From Impatiens glandulifera (Eukaryota > Streptophyta > Magnoliopsida > Ericales > Balsaminaceae), in the NCBI RefSeq assembly GCF_907164915.1, contig NC_061869.1, positions 16,531,125 to 16,595,124 on the forward strand: DNA of 64,000 nucleotides, given 5' to 3'. Every line of letters begins with the position of its first letter. The stretch's first letter is position 1. Under the pieces are notes generated by a model. The model was given only the letters and a program-made list of their open reading frames with translations, did not search any database and was not told the origin of the DNA. Shown piece by piece: positions 11,753 through 23,823 of the stretch. The position numbers and the translations under genes are program-made.

Positions 11753-12015
11753 TGTTGTTTTTGGCACAATTAGAATCCCACATCGGAAGATAATGGGAGT
11801 GAAAAAAGTTTCTTAGTATATAAAAGAAACTATATTCACAATTAGAATAAATCCTACATCGGAAGATGAAGGGAGTTGGGGAAGTTTCTTAGTGTGTAAA
11901 AGAAACTCTTCCCTCTTTGGTTTAAAGCACCCAATATTTGTATTACTTCTTCCTTACTAATTGATAGCCTTAGTGCTCGGAGACGTAAGCAACATTTTGG
12001 CTGAACTCCGTTATC
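11753..12015 (+). repeat. Probable 3' LTR of element B
   Basis: Begins TGTTGTTTTTGGCAC after a PPT-like TTGGAGATT. It holds two copies of a block around CATCGGAAGAT...GTTTCTTAGT with a TATA-like AGTATATAAAAG near 11815. The right end is uncertain because no 5' LTR is available for comparison. Confidence 0.5.
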
Positions 12016-12690
12016 AAAGTTGACGTTCCTTTTTTTGTTTCTTCTTTTGTTTCGATGATATGATAAAATGGTGGTTTGATTATGGATCTCTTTTATAGTA
12101 CAGGACTTCCCAAACTATTGGGCCGCCTTTATACATAAACCTATACTTTATTTATTTATTTATTTATTTAAATGTTTTTTTTTATATATTAGTGTTTTAT
12201 TTATAAACTAGCAAAATGTTCTTGTGTTGCAATAATGAATTAAATTCACATTTTTGTTGTCTTTTCATTGTCGTCACTTTTTTCATCGTTATTGTCAATA
12301 TCACCATCATCTTCATCTTTGTCCACTTCTTAGTCGTTAATATTTATGGTCTCAACAACATGGGCTCCAATGGTTGTAGCAACTTCGTAGTCGTCTTCAT
12401 CATCATCATCCAAAAGTAATTCAGAAATAAAAATCTCAATTTTAATGTAACAATAAAGTGGTTTTACTTTTAAAAAATTAACTCATCTAAAAAATTGAAT
12501 ATAGAATACATCATATAAAAAGTTGAAATAAACGACATTCACATCTCTATCGTGGTTATTAGTACTCTATTCGTTGTCAACGTCCGAACATTAATGGTTG
12601 TAGTGGTTTAGACAGCCTAGTGATCATCATCTCATTCATCGCTATCTTTTCATCATAAAAAAAAAGCAAGTATGACAAATTTGATAAGGA
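12016..12690. other. No gene recognised
   Basis: AT-rich sequence with short TTTA and ATC runs (for example around 12140-12170 and 12395-12415). Short open frames here show no domain. Confidence 0.6.
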
Positions 12691-12699
12691 GACCTTCAT

Positions 12700-13183
12700 T
12701 TAATATTTTTAATATCTCACTAAACTTTTCTCTTCGATTTCTTACGCTCACTTTGGTCAACATACAATCTCATTTAACCACAAATATTTTTTCTTCCATA
12801 ATGGGCCTCTCATATTTTACTAATCTCGTGATCTCACTGTTGTACCCAACTATCTCAACATTAACAACATATTTTACCCTCACTTTTGGCAAACTAACCA
12901 TCTTTATTATCACCGATAATCTCATTCACATATTTTAGACATGAATATTATTTGTTCTTTAATGAACTTTTCATTTACTAATCTCGTGACCTCACTTCGA
13001 GCATTTTATACATCAACCATCTCTTACTATATTATTGACCTCTTAATCTAATTTCAGCAAACAACTACCAATCCAATTGACTTCTCATCTCGTGACTTCA
13101 CTTTATTTAACCACTAATATTTTTTTTGTTCCCCAACGGACCTCTCATTATTAATGTAATGACATCACTTCGAACATATTACA

Positions 13184-13277
<94 letters not shown>

Positions 13278-14090
13278 CCGACATCTCATATAATGAGCTC
13301 AACTTCACACTTCGGTCAATAAATCGTCTTATTCACATATTTAACCATTAATACTCTGTGTTCCCCAATAAACCTCTCATTACTAATTTCATGACCATAC
13401 CTTGACATTTTGTACCCCAACCATCCCATATCAATTATCGAGACCTCTTTAACCTTATTTCGACAAAACAACCAACAATCTAATTGATATCTTATCTTGT
13501 GACTTTCATACTTCAGTCAATCAACCATCTCATTCAAATATTTAACGCACCAAAATATTTTTTTCCCAATGGACCTCTCATTAAAAATCTCACGACCTCT
13601 CTTTGAACATTTTGTACACCAACCATCTCATATATAACTGACGTCTCATCTTGTGCCCTCACTTTCACACTTCGGTCAACCAATCATTTATTCACATAAC
13701 CACCAATATTTTTGTGTTCCCCAATAAACCTCTAATTATTAATTTCATGACCACACTTCGAGAATTTTGCACCCCAACCATCTCATATCAATTATCGCAA
13801 TCTCCTTACCGTACTTCAGCAAACCAACCACCAATACAATCGACCTTTCATTTTGTAACAATACTTTCATACTTCGGTCAATTAACCATATCATTCACAT
13901 ATTTAACCCACTAAAATATTCTTTTATTCCACTAAATCTCTCATTACTAATATAATGACCTCACTTCGATCATTTTACACCCCTAATATCTCATATCATA
14001 TTACCGATTCTCAACCCCCACTTTTACAAACCAACCACAACCCAAATAACCTCTCATCATGTGACCACACTTTCAAACTTTCGAGATTTG
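12700..14090. repeat. Degenerate tandem repeat, about seven units of 155-210 bp
   Basis: The marker CCTCTCATTACTAATNTCRTGACC recurs near 12807, 12963, 13140, 13372, 13574, 13728 and 13938. Other shared words are ACACTTCGGTCAA, CAACCATCTCATAT and TTCCCCAATRAACC. One interval is enlarged by a (TA)n tract. The short ORFs across it are spurious. Confidence 0.75.
13187..13275. repeat. (TA)n microsatellite, about 89 bp
   Basis: Uninterrupted TA dinucleotides inside one unit of the surrounding tandem repeat. Confidence 0.97.
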
Positions 14091-14099
14091 AACCATGGT

Positions 14100-16420
14100 C
14101 TTTCTTATTTAATATGATCACTTTAACCACTAGATCACTAAAGATTGTTAATTTATATTTATATTTTTTTGTATGAATATATAATATATATAATTAACAA
14201 TTGAAAATAAAATCATTTAACTCATATTAAAAAAATTTCATTCTCTAATATTATAAAAACAAAACTTACAAAAATTAATAAAAAAATGTTGCAAGTTCAT
14301 CCGCGTCTGTATATAAATATAGTTGGTGAATTAAATACATAAAAGTTATAAACTTAGTTGGTGGAAGTCTTACACTTACGAGGTTTAGGTCGTAGGTTCA
14401 AGACTTATATATTTCATTTTAAATATTATTTTTCTAATGAACCGCTCCAAGTCTCAAGGACGAGTCAACCCACAAACTAATAATCTGATTCGTTTACACT
14501 CACATAGCTCTTCCGTTTATCTATATACTTAAGTATATATATATGGTTCATTTTCATTTGGCATGATCTTTTCCGGCATTGCTTACAACACTTGACTAAG
14601 GATAAATTTAACTGCCGCTCATAATCTTTGGTAGAGATTCTTATTACCTCATTTCATTAGTTCGTTCGGCTTGCTATACTTTAACAATCATCGTTCAAGA
14701 ACTCAAATGAGTTTTTCTTTGCAAAATCATCAACAAATCGCATAATCATTGGATCTTTTCTACTGGGCGTTTTATTTTGTAATTTAGTTATGGAATTGAT
14801 ATCTTGATCATCGATTATTGATTTTAATTTTGTAGATGTTATCTTGTATTATTTACAAATTAAATTTTCATATGTAACTCCTATTTGATTTTATTGAGAA
14901 TTAATTTCTTATAAAAAAAAGTCTTATAGATAATAAAATTAAAAAAAATTAAATTTGACTAAATATAAGTACTAGTTGTCTTTGGCTTAATGGGCTTAAC
15001 TAATATTTTTTACTCTAAAATATTGAATTTCCTTGGGGTTATGATTCTTGACTATTGGGTTTGTTGGGCTTATTTACTATAAAATATGCATCGCTCTGGG
15101 TTGGGCTTCCCTAACTAATGGGCTTGTTGGGTTTAACAAAATCCAACTTTGGATAGTATCAATGAATCTTTGTATTGATTGAAGTCAACGTCAACTTTCC
15201 CACATGGCTTCTCGTTATTGAAGAAAACATTGTTGGTGAGAAACACGACACAAAGTTGTATAGGTTAGAAATTAGATTTAGGAAAATGAATTTTAAAGAG
15301 GGATTATAATTTAGAAAGATACTCTTTCTTATGTTATTTTTCTACATATTTATAAAAATGGGGTTACATCCCTATTTATACTCATAATTTTAGTTTTTAA
15401 AACTCTCTTTAGAGCTCTAATTCTATTTATTATATCTAAAACTCTAGAGAATTCTCTCGAGTGTTATATATAAGACTTCTCTAGAATTTTCTAGAAACTA
15501 TATATTTAGATATTTTGGTTAATACTAATGAACCCAAACTTATACGAACACAAAACATCAAAATTCAAATCAAAATTATATGAACAATATCCCAGTTGAG
15601 AGATCAATTGTAGGATGTGGAGACAAGTATGGTGTAGGTGATGTGGAGATAATTATTGATACGAAATATTACAGCGTAACAACCAATGCTCGTTGATCAT
15701 CGTACTAGACTTGATATCCATGATATTGTGTGAATCGATCTCGTCGTTGCCCAAACAAACACACATGAATTATAATTCGATCCCATAGTCGAATTAGAAA
15801 CCGAATGATGATTAAAATGTAAAGAAATGGTTTTGAGTGAAGGGTGGTTGTGATCATAGAGAAACATCTCTAAACATTTCATTAAAGAAAACAACCACTA
15901 CAAAAAAAAATTGTCAATTGTAACATATGGTGCAACAAAATAAAATTAATGTAAATTTTTAAGGACTGTAATCCACATTGTAATAAGAAAATCAAATATA
16001 ACAAATCTTCCAACTATATTTTCAATTAAAACGTATTAAAAAATAAATCAATAGATATAAAAAAATTTAAATTTTTCTAAATTTATATAAATAAATTGTA
16101 GAACTAATGAAGCAACATGAAAGCTAGAGAATAATGCTGATAATATCACTTAGATATATTGATGTCAATATTTGCAAATTCATTTGCAACAAAATTTGTT
16201 TCCATTAACTAATGTAACACATATTATATAAATAAGGTTGTGATTGTTGTAAAATAAATTATGAAGTAACTATGTTAGTTTTGATAATGAAATGTGTAAT
16301 ATGTATTGCATTACTCAATCTTATATCAAAGTAATCGCAGGTACGCCCTTTTAAAGAATTTCGTACAATAATTTACGAAATTTAAATTTATAATTGTTTA
16401 GGACCCTCATACTACTAATT
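14100..16420. other. No gene recognised
   Basis: AT-rich non-coding sequence. A word resembling a CACTA transposon end (CACTACAAAAAAAAATTG) occurs at 15896, but no matching opposite end was found. ORFs here are short and show no domain. Confidence 0.5.
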
Positions 16421-16429
16421 AAAAGAAAT

Positions 16430-18249
16430 TGTCAGAATCAGGATCGACGATTGAGATGGGCTCTCGCAACGTTGAACGCTTACACACACAACGTTCCATA
16501 ATAACCCTGTTAGAGGTTGATTATCTCGTTTCCACTCTACACAAGACGTCACAAACTCTTGACAAAGTCAAGTGCGGTACTGTTTGTTTGGGCTTGAAGC
16601 AACAGATGATCAATAGGAATGATAAGATAATGAAGAATATACAATGAAGAACACAAGATTTATGAATGTTCGGAGTATAAAAATCTACGTCACCCCTTCT
16701 TCTCAAACCTTTGAGAAGGATATTCACTAGAATATTCAGTTTATGTACAACACGTATGCAAACTTAGTCGAACAACCAGGGCTTAGTTACTTCCTGTTTT
16801 GGACCTTCCAAAACACTCACTCTATTGAATAGAAACGAATTATGTCAACTTACAATGCTTACCACTCACATATGAAAGACTTTTGAAACTTTGAAAGCTC
16901 TCTCAAGATTGTTGAAAAGGCTTAGTAGCTTGAAGGTTAGTAAAAGGTGAACAACAGGTAAAAGGTTTGGGTAAAAAAAGGTGTTGAAGCATGTTGAGCT
17001 TAGTCTTCTTAAATAGGCATATATCAACGGACATATTTGCAGCTCAATGGCTATATCCGCTTCATATAACAACTTATCTTGATCTTGATTGGTTGAGGTC
17101 CAGGATAGTACATCAGTTAAGACAAATTTACATTAATGTGATTTCAATCTCCAAGGAATGTATAGTTCAAACTATTTGACATGTCTCTGATTATGGTTAT
17201 GCTAGTTTAATAAGATCTTCATCAGTCTTTGCACTTAAATAAAAATACTCATCTGGGAAGTGATGTCTGAATTTGCCAAAAGAGTCCATATATCTGTTCC
17301 CGAGGTTGGTAAAGCATGGGAGTTGTGAAATGCCGGATGCGCTTCATAGAATGCCAAATGTAGAATGACGGATGTGCTTGCAGAAAGCTAATCTGCAAAA
17401 TACCGGAAGCGCCTTTGCAGAAAGTCGATCTGCAAAATACTGATATGTCTAGAATGATGATTAGTACGAAAAGTCGATTTGTAACAAAAGTTAATTTGGT
17501 CCAAATGTCGATTAGTACAAAATGCCGATTTGTTCCAAAAGTCAATATGTTCCAAAAGCCGATTTGTTCCAAAAGCCGATATGCACCAAAAACAAATTTG
17601 TTCCAAATGCCGATATGCACCAAAAACCGATTTGTTCCAAAAGTCGATATGCACCAAAAGCCGATTTGTTCCAAAAGTCGATATGCACCAAAATCCGATT
17701 TGTTCCAAAAGTCGATATACACCAAAAGTCGATTTGTTCCAAATGACTATATGCACCAAAAGCCGATTTGTTCCAAAAGCCGATATGCACCAAAAGCCGA
17801 TTTGTTTCAAATGTCGATTTGTTCCAAAAGTCGATATGCACCAAAAGTCGATTTGTTCCAAAAGCCGATCTGTACCAAAAGTCGGTTTGTTCCAAATGCC
17901 AATTTGTTCCAAAAGTCAATTTGCACCAAAAGTCGATTTCTTCAAAATACCGACTTGGTCCAAATGCCAATATTTTCCAAATGCCGAATTGGTCCAAATG
18001 TCGATATGCACCAAAAGTCGATTGCGCTTCATAAAACCGATATCTTATAATACCGATTGTGCTTCTTCTAAAATAATCGATATGTACATAAAGTCGATTT
18101 CAATTTGAATACGGATCATTTTTCTAGTTTGACCTTCACATGATGATTTTGACGCAGTTAGGTTCTTATTTAAATAGTTAATTAATACTACTACTTAATT
18201 AACTATTTTTGACACATTTCAAATCAGATGATCATTTGATTATAACAAC
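16430..18249 (-). repeat. LTR-like block C (probable solo or fragment LTR)
   Basis: About 1.82 kb bounded on the minus strand by TGTTATAATC (18249) and CA (16430). It repeats the plan of LTR A: an R/U5-like part with shared words (CGTCACCCCTTCTTC, TTGGGCTTGAAG, GTTCAACTTAC-like), a TATA-like TATTTAAG near 17007-17016, then a long tandem array. Here the array is a 17-bp minisatellite rather than palindromes. No flanking TSD or matching second LTR was found, so the limits are approximate. Confidence 0.55.
17415..18030. repeat. 17-bp minisatellite (34-bp alternating dimer)
   Basis: About 35 units alternating CCGATTTGTTCCAAAAG and TCGATATGCACCAAAAG. Because 17 is not a multiple of three, each frame reads through all three phases of the unit. 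Few stops occur, so overlapping ORFs of 150-211 codons appear on both strands. They have no start context or domain and should not be called genes. Confidence 0.9.
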
Positions 18250-18492
18250 TCCCCAGATTATTAAAATTTGAATAAAATTAATTATTTTTATATAGTTAAT
18301 TTCAAAAGTAACAAGGTATTATCAAAATATTTAAAAATAAAGATTTATTTAAAAAAAGATGTCTGAAATTCAAACCAAGATGGAAATACATCGAACCTCG
18401 AGACACCCTACGATTCCTCTCGTTTTGTCACTTGTCATCCAAACACGTGATATGTTGTGAGAGAAACTATTTCCGGGGGATTACAACTTTCT

Positions 18493-18506
18493 TGGCGACT
18501 CTACTA
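18493..18506 (+). other. Putative tRNA-Arg-type primer-binding site
   Basis: TGGCGACTCTACTA fits the complement of the 3' end of a plant tRNA-Arg (TGGCGACTCCACTG) with two or three changes. Confidence 0.55.
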
Positions 18507-19429
18507 AAGACCAAATTTTAATTTAAAAATAAAACACTGGCTATACAAATTTTTATTTATAACATTTCGAACTTTTATAATAGTCCACCTTATAGGGTTC
18601 GTCATGACCCTAAAAGGTACCTATGCTTTATCCTAATAATTTTCAGAAATCAAACGGGTACATCATTTGGGACTACATGAAGAAGTACTAGATCGGATCT
18701 TTTTACTTCTACGAATTACGTGAAGTCCGGTCATACCGGTCATTGACCGAAGGAAATTGTATGATGAAAAACTAGGAACCTAGAATCTATCCCCCCCTTT
18801 CGGATTTGATACATCCGTCAGGAAGCGACCTTAGCGACAAAGGGAAGAAATTTCAAATCAACCCTCAATTAAACCTTAACACACAAAACATAGTTACTCT
18901 ACCCAACTATTGTTTGACGTGCCCAAACAATAGAATCTCGACAAGTCAACATATTTGTGCTTATTTATTATACATGCATACATCTATAATAGATATAATA
19001 AACATCTCTAAGCTTATTTTTTTATCAAAATCAAACGACATGTTTGTCAAGTTGATTATAAGATCATAGATTGTCCCTATTTGAAAATGATGATCTGTTC
19101 CTCTAGAGCCACCATTTCCACGAAACGGAATGGTAATACCGAGGCTACGGACTATGTATCGCCCTCAAATACACTCACTTTTGAATCCATCATAACTTTA
19201 TGATGGAGATGCATAAAAAAGGGGCTAGATGAAACATTTCTAGGATTAAATGAATCATATTTCACCTACTATCTAAACGAGAGAGGAGCTCCCATTATCC
19301 TCTACATATGGATCTAGGAAAAGATGGAGTGTATAACTTCACCGTTTTCTGGTAATGAGATGAGTGTCTCCCTCCAATGCCGAAAAATAAGGAGCACAAA
19401 GCCATAAATACCAATTCATGACAACAATT

Positions 19430-19809
19430 CCATACACGAACTTCTACCATGGTATGCTATTAAGAAGATGGTCTATCTAATGGACGATCAACCCGTAATT
19501 ATGTTTATAGTTCTTAAGTGTATCACTTTTTACTACACTAGAGAGCATTTTAAGCGATTTGGATGAGACTGCATGCCTTCCTGTCAGGATTGTGTGGTTG
19601 CCATAGACATGCACATTGACCACAATGACTATGCAAACTATTTGGAGTTGTGGATAGATGCAATCAAGATGGGTATCCGAAGGACAAGAAGGATTATCTC
19701 GACCAAATCATGGATAAGTATTGATGCCATAAAGAAGAAGAAGAGAGTGAAGGTTCTATCACTTCAACCTGCTACAGTAGAACACACTTCCCCTGAAGAG
19801 GAGCTTTAG
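19430..19809 (+). pseudogene. Fragment of Ogre-type ORF1 (DUF7745-like), first copy
   Basis: Translates around PWYAIKKMVYLMDDQPV and ITFYYTREHFKRFG, then a stop, then MPSCQDCVVAIDMH through to a C-terminal acidic end at 19809. The block ITFYY...FKRFG resembles the TYYNPALVLRQFG region of the DUF7745 domain found in Tat/Ogre ORF1 proteins (from memory). A second, longer copy starts at about 20029. Confidence 0.5.
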
Positions 19810-20028
19810 CTTTACCACTGTTGTATAAATAAAATGAATTAAAAATCAGTATTATAATACTAAAGAAAATTATGAATCCCAAAATTTTTAATTGTATAAA
19901 ATCAGAGTTCTGTAAAGAAAGTAATAAAATGCTTATGAGATGTTTATGATAAGTCATGTTATTTGTATATACATTTTATCTTGTTTTTTCAATTGAAATA
20001 CTTCCCTCTTCTATGATCGCAGTCACCA

Positions 20029-21120
20029 ATGATATCCATGATGACGGATGTCGCACTGGTCCCTTGTATCGATAACATTCATGTTAATGAATGGAATTAT
20101 CAAACTTATGGTCTCATCCCCATTATCAGATTAAACTCCACCTTCATGATGGAAATGCAGAGAACGTGGAATCCTGTCAAACAGGCTTTCTTCCTCTGTA
20201 AAAGATCTATGTGTCCAACCATAGAAGAATTCTAGGCTATTCGTACGTAGAACAACAAAAATGTTTTACATTTATGGTCGTTTATAGACTCTATGCCCAT
20301 CAGAAAACTCTTACAAGAAGAGTACCGATACTCTAAAGGCATATTTGAAACTATCATCGCAAAGACATACATCGATATCTAAACTTGGACCAAAATGAAA
20401 ATAAGAAATGGAGAGATCCCTCTAACGCTAGAATCATCCATGTTAACTATGTCAATCCTACTAGCTCATTTATTTCTAGAACTAACAAATGCTAAGACTT
20501 CCTCAAGAATAATTGAGGTAGCAATGGAATTGCGAAGAGGCAACAAAAATTCCTCCAATGTTATTCTAGTAGAAACGTTAATGGGCTTGAACTGATCATG
20601 TAGGTCCTTTACAATGAGTAAAAGGGGTTCCCTTTAATCCTTTATATATGGCTACTTTACAAGCTCAAGCGCTTACCGTCAGTTCTGTTTGATGGCATAA
20701 TGTTCCCTTCAATCTAATATCAAAGAATGAAGAAAGCCTTGCATGGAGTTCTGATGCAAAGCAATGATGAAATCTAGGACATTCTACCATGGTATTTCAT
20801 CAAGAAAATGACACTCATGATGGATGACAAGGCATTAATCATGCTTATGGGATTGAACTAGGTGACTTACTACTATAACCATAGCTTGTTCAAGCATTTC
20901 AGCAACAGTTTTATCGAAGTTGTCTTCGTTGTGAATAAAACCATCGATTGTATAGCCCATGCATGATATCTCAAAAAATGGCATGGCGCCTTTCATATGA
21001 ATATCCTATCAAAAAAATAAAATACCCGGAACACATTCTCAAATAGTACGAGAAAATTTAAGAAAATGAAGTAGAAGAAGATGCTAGTGCCGGAATAGAG
21101 TACAGCTGGACTTAAAGCTT
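20029..21120 (+). pseudogene. Ogre-type ORF1 (DUF7745-like), second copy, broken
   Basis: The segment WNPVKQAFFLCKRSMCPTIEEF resembles the WDPVYRCFTF...VPTVEEY signature of DUF7745. It continues with MPIRKLLQEEYRYSKG and a LLAHLFLEL helix, then ILPWYFIKKMTLMMDD and VTYYYNHSLFKHFS. These last blocks align with the first copy at 19430. At least five stops break it. Function of the domain is unknown. Confidence 0.5.
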
Positions 21121-21614
21121 TTAATTTTCGTCAAACATTTTTCCCTTTTAGACTCTCTCTGTAAATATCAACAAGAGATTTTTGTCTGTAACAAACTTTA
21201 CGAGTATGTTTATATACAATTCTATGTTTGTTTTAATCGAATCTCACGAAAGAGATACTTTTTTAGGATTCATTTTATATGAATTTGCATTTGTACCATT
21301 GTTACATTTACAAAATATTTATCTCTCTATATTCGCAATCGTAATCTCCTGCAACAACCTGGTACGACCCCATGAAGAAGAGACTAAAAAACTGAACGTT
21401 TTATGTACCAAGAAATGGCGGAAGGAAGTCCAAAAACTGATAAGGATACGGTATCTCCGACAGAGTTTGCTGAAATTAGGCTACTCTTCAACAAGTAATA
21501 GAACAATTGATAATATTAACAAGTTTAATGACTAAGCATTCTATTCTTGTTTAGGATCAGCAATCCTCGTCACGATATCCACAACAATGTGTCCCACTTA
21601 TTGTCACACTAATC

Positions 21615-22262
21615 ATGATTAATCTTCAAACTCATCATAACGTGGAAGAAGTCTCTCTCTATGAGGAGCCTGAAGATGAGGATCATAGGTCAATGAGAAC
21701 CCTGCCAGAAGTCGTTGATGACCCCAATGCTCAAGAGGGAATAAACCCTACAAATATTCCTCCTACAAAATACGAGATACAAATGGCCCAATTGAATGCC
21801 AATTAGGCCAAATTCCAAGATCAAGTTAAATTAGTTCACCAAAGGTAGCATTGATGAACACCATGTTTCAAAAAATGCTATGAAGACTATTGAACGTGTG
21901 ATCATCCCATTTGGGATAAAACTGCCATCTTTAACAAAATATGTAGGCAAGAGTGACCATGTCGCTTTCCTCCAGATATATATAATAGCTATGACACATT
22001 TATATCTGGGAGAACTGACAGTCTTCCATATATTTCCACAATACTTAGATGATGCAACCTTACGTTGGTATCACCAAAAGAAGGTAGCATATATTTAAAC
22101 TATCGATGAACTCACGTCAACATTTATAGAACGGTTCAGCATGCATCTCAACTTAGAATGACTTGAGAAGAAGCTCAAGAACGTGAAACTAGGCGAGAAC
22201 GAGAAATTTTTGGGTTTTATCGAAAGAAATAAGGTTGTTACTGGAGAAATCAATTCATTACT
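21615..22262 (+). pseudogene. Decayed Tat/Ogre gag fragment
   Basis: Acidic N-terminal part at 21615-21806, then a frameshifted core at 21880-22098 with PFGIKLPSLTKYVGKSDH and a DDATLRWYHQKKV block. It continues past a stop as TIDELTSTFIERFSMHLN. This is the usual Ty3 gag core order (PF..PEF.KY.G, A..WY, TW.DL...F...Y). The copy ends where L1 sequence starts. Confidence 0.65.
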
Positions 22263-22722
22263 TAGAGAAAAAAGACAAATCGATATAATTTTGGAGAGGA
22301 AGACAAAAACACATAAATTCAAGTTGAAGATAACTAGGGTAAATCCCTGAAATTCTCAGAAACAATTATTTCTATCAAATCAGAACGGGCTCGTACAAAG
22401 AGAGAATTCAAAATGAGAAACAACAATACTCATCATTCTCTTCAATACAATCTTTTTTCATCGTCAGAGGAAGGGGAAGAAGACCTCTCAATAAAAACGG
22501 ATGGCATGAAAAAATGTTAGACTGAGATAGTTAGGTTTGAATGTAGTATTTTCTGTTTATAATCTCTATTTTTTTAGAATGTTTGAATGCTATTAATCAG
22601 ATTTTTTAGGTCTTTTGATTGTCATCCTTAAACATAACTAGGGTTTATCTAACTTTGATTTCTAACCCTCCCACTTTTGAGATTGTAATAAAATGGTTCT
22701 AATAATTTCCAAAAAAAAATAT
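22262..22722 (+). mobile_element. 3' end of an L1-type element without ORF2
   Basis: Matches the minus strand of 30901-31370: the Lys-rich ORF1 tail (KTKTHKFKLKIT) and then about 200 bp of 3' UTR ending CTTTTGAGATTGTAATAAAATGG and a poly(A) at 22711. The 5' end is truncated inside the ORF1 tail. No clear target-site duplication was found. Confidence 0.65.
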
Positions 22723-22807
22723 CCCACTAAATCCTGGTTGTCACTTTAATCATTGTACTAATATTAAAAAATTGAGATAGTTTAAAGTAATAGAACTAGG
22801 TGAGCAT

Positions 22808-22832
22808 TATATATATATATATATATATATAT
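22808..22832. repeat. (TA)n microsatellite
   Basis: Pure TA dinucleotides. Confidence 0.95.
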
Positions 22833-22936
22833 GAATTAAGTTTTACACAAACATTTTAATATATATAATTCTCTTGAGAACTTTTATATTTCAGAAACGT
22901 TATTCTTATTCAAAGAACCCTCGGGTTTACCTTTCC

Positions 22937-23150
22937 TGAAATTGTTAATTGCGAAGGTTTTCCAATAAACCTTCGGTTTTGACTCATCCCAAAAAAAATG
23001 AAAAATAATTATATGTTTGGGAATGATTAATTGCAAAGGTTTTCCAATAAACCTTCGGTTTTGACTCATCCCAAAACTTTTAAAAATAATTATAAGTGTT
23101 GTGAAGTATTAATTCTGAAGGTTTTCTTATAAACCTTCGGTTATGACTTA
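22937..23150. repeat. Left hairpin cluster of region E
   Basis: Three units of CGAAGGTTTTCCAATAAACCTTCG type (stem CGAAGGTTT/AAACCTTCG, loop TCCAAT or variant), followed by GGTTTTGACT and spaced about 90 bp apart. They lie just upstream of the TATA-like box at 23193. Confidence 0.85.
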
Positions 23151-23192
23151 GGTTCAAAACCGAAAGTTATATGAAAACTATCGGTAATGACC

Positions 23193-23207
23193 TATTTAAA
23201 TATAAAA
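23193..23207 (+). promoter_or_regulatory. TATA-like box and leader of region E
   Basis: CTATTTAAATATAAAAAC is followed by a strongly pyrimidine-rich (CTT)n leader (23210-23360) and a GC-richer stretch to about 23420, which looks like a transcript 5' leader. A T/G-rich, intron-like stretch (23425-23822, ending TGCATTCAG) precedes the next reading frame. A very similar arrangement recurs at 26690-27130. Confidence 0.4.
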
Positions 23208-23823
23208 ACCCTACTTCTTCTCTTCTTCTTTCCGTCGTTTCTCTTTTACCTCTCTCTCTCTCTCCCCGATTTCTCTTCTACCCACGCCGCCTCCACCTTC
23301 TTCTTCTTCTTCACTTCTTCTTCTCTTCTTCTTCTCTTCTTCTTCTCTTCTCCTTCCGCCCGCGCCAACGCCCTCAACGAAACCACCTTCGTCTCGCCTT
23401 CAATTGTTGTCGCCGGCAATTCAACGTTAGATTTGATTTTATTTGGTTATATTATATGGTTAGATTTAGATTTGTTATTGGTTAGTTTTATGTTAGATTT
23501 AGGTTAGTTTAGATTATATTTTGTTTGATATATGTTATATATTAGGTTAGATTTTGTTTGATATATGTTTGAATTAGGTTATAATTTGGTTATGTTAGAT
23601 TATTTGTTTGATAAGTATATGGTTAGATTTAGATTTGTTATTGTTTAGTTTTAGATTTATATTATATTTGGATTAAGGTTATTTCGTTTGATTTACGTTT
23701 GATTAGTATATTTATGTTAAATTTGGATTCATATATATTATATTTTGATTCATGTTAGATTAGGTTTATTAATGTTATATATTTTGTTTTGATTCATAAA
23801 TTTATTAATGAAATGCATTCAGG

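Larger units (their letters stand above)
8479..12015 (+). mobile_element. Element B: decayed Ty1/copia retrotransposon
   Basis: A PBS at 8505 is followed by gag, protease remnant, integrase and reverse transcriptase in copia order. The frame stops after the RT YVDD block at 11636, and no RNase H is recognisable. A probable 3' LTR starts at 11753 after a PPT-like TTGGAGATT. Element A separates this part from any 5' LTR, which would lie left of the window. Many stops mark it as old. The 3' limit is approximate. Confidence 0.75.
18493..22262 (+). mobile_element. Element D: decayed Tat/Ogre-like Ty3 retrotransposon fragment
   Basis: A degenerate PBS with TGGCGACTCTACT at 18493 resembles the tRNA-Arg complement used by Tat/Ogre elements. 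Downstream are remnants of an Ogre-type ORF1 domain (two copies) and of a gag. No protease or polymerase follows. The element is cut at about 22262 by an L1 3' end. LTRs could not be delimited. Confidence 0.55.

Noticed and set aside
15697..15894. 65-codon minus-strand ORF
   Set aside because: No recognisable motif; composition is like the surrounding non-coding DNA.
15896..15913. CACTA-transposon terminus (CACTACAAAAAAAAATTG)
   Set aside because: No matching inverted end or 3-bp TSD was found nearby, and the word alone is common.
17249..18108. Overlapping ORFs of 150-211 codons on both strands
   Set aside because: They come from a 17-bp minisatellite that lacks stops; no start context, domain or splice support.
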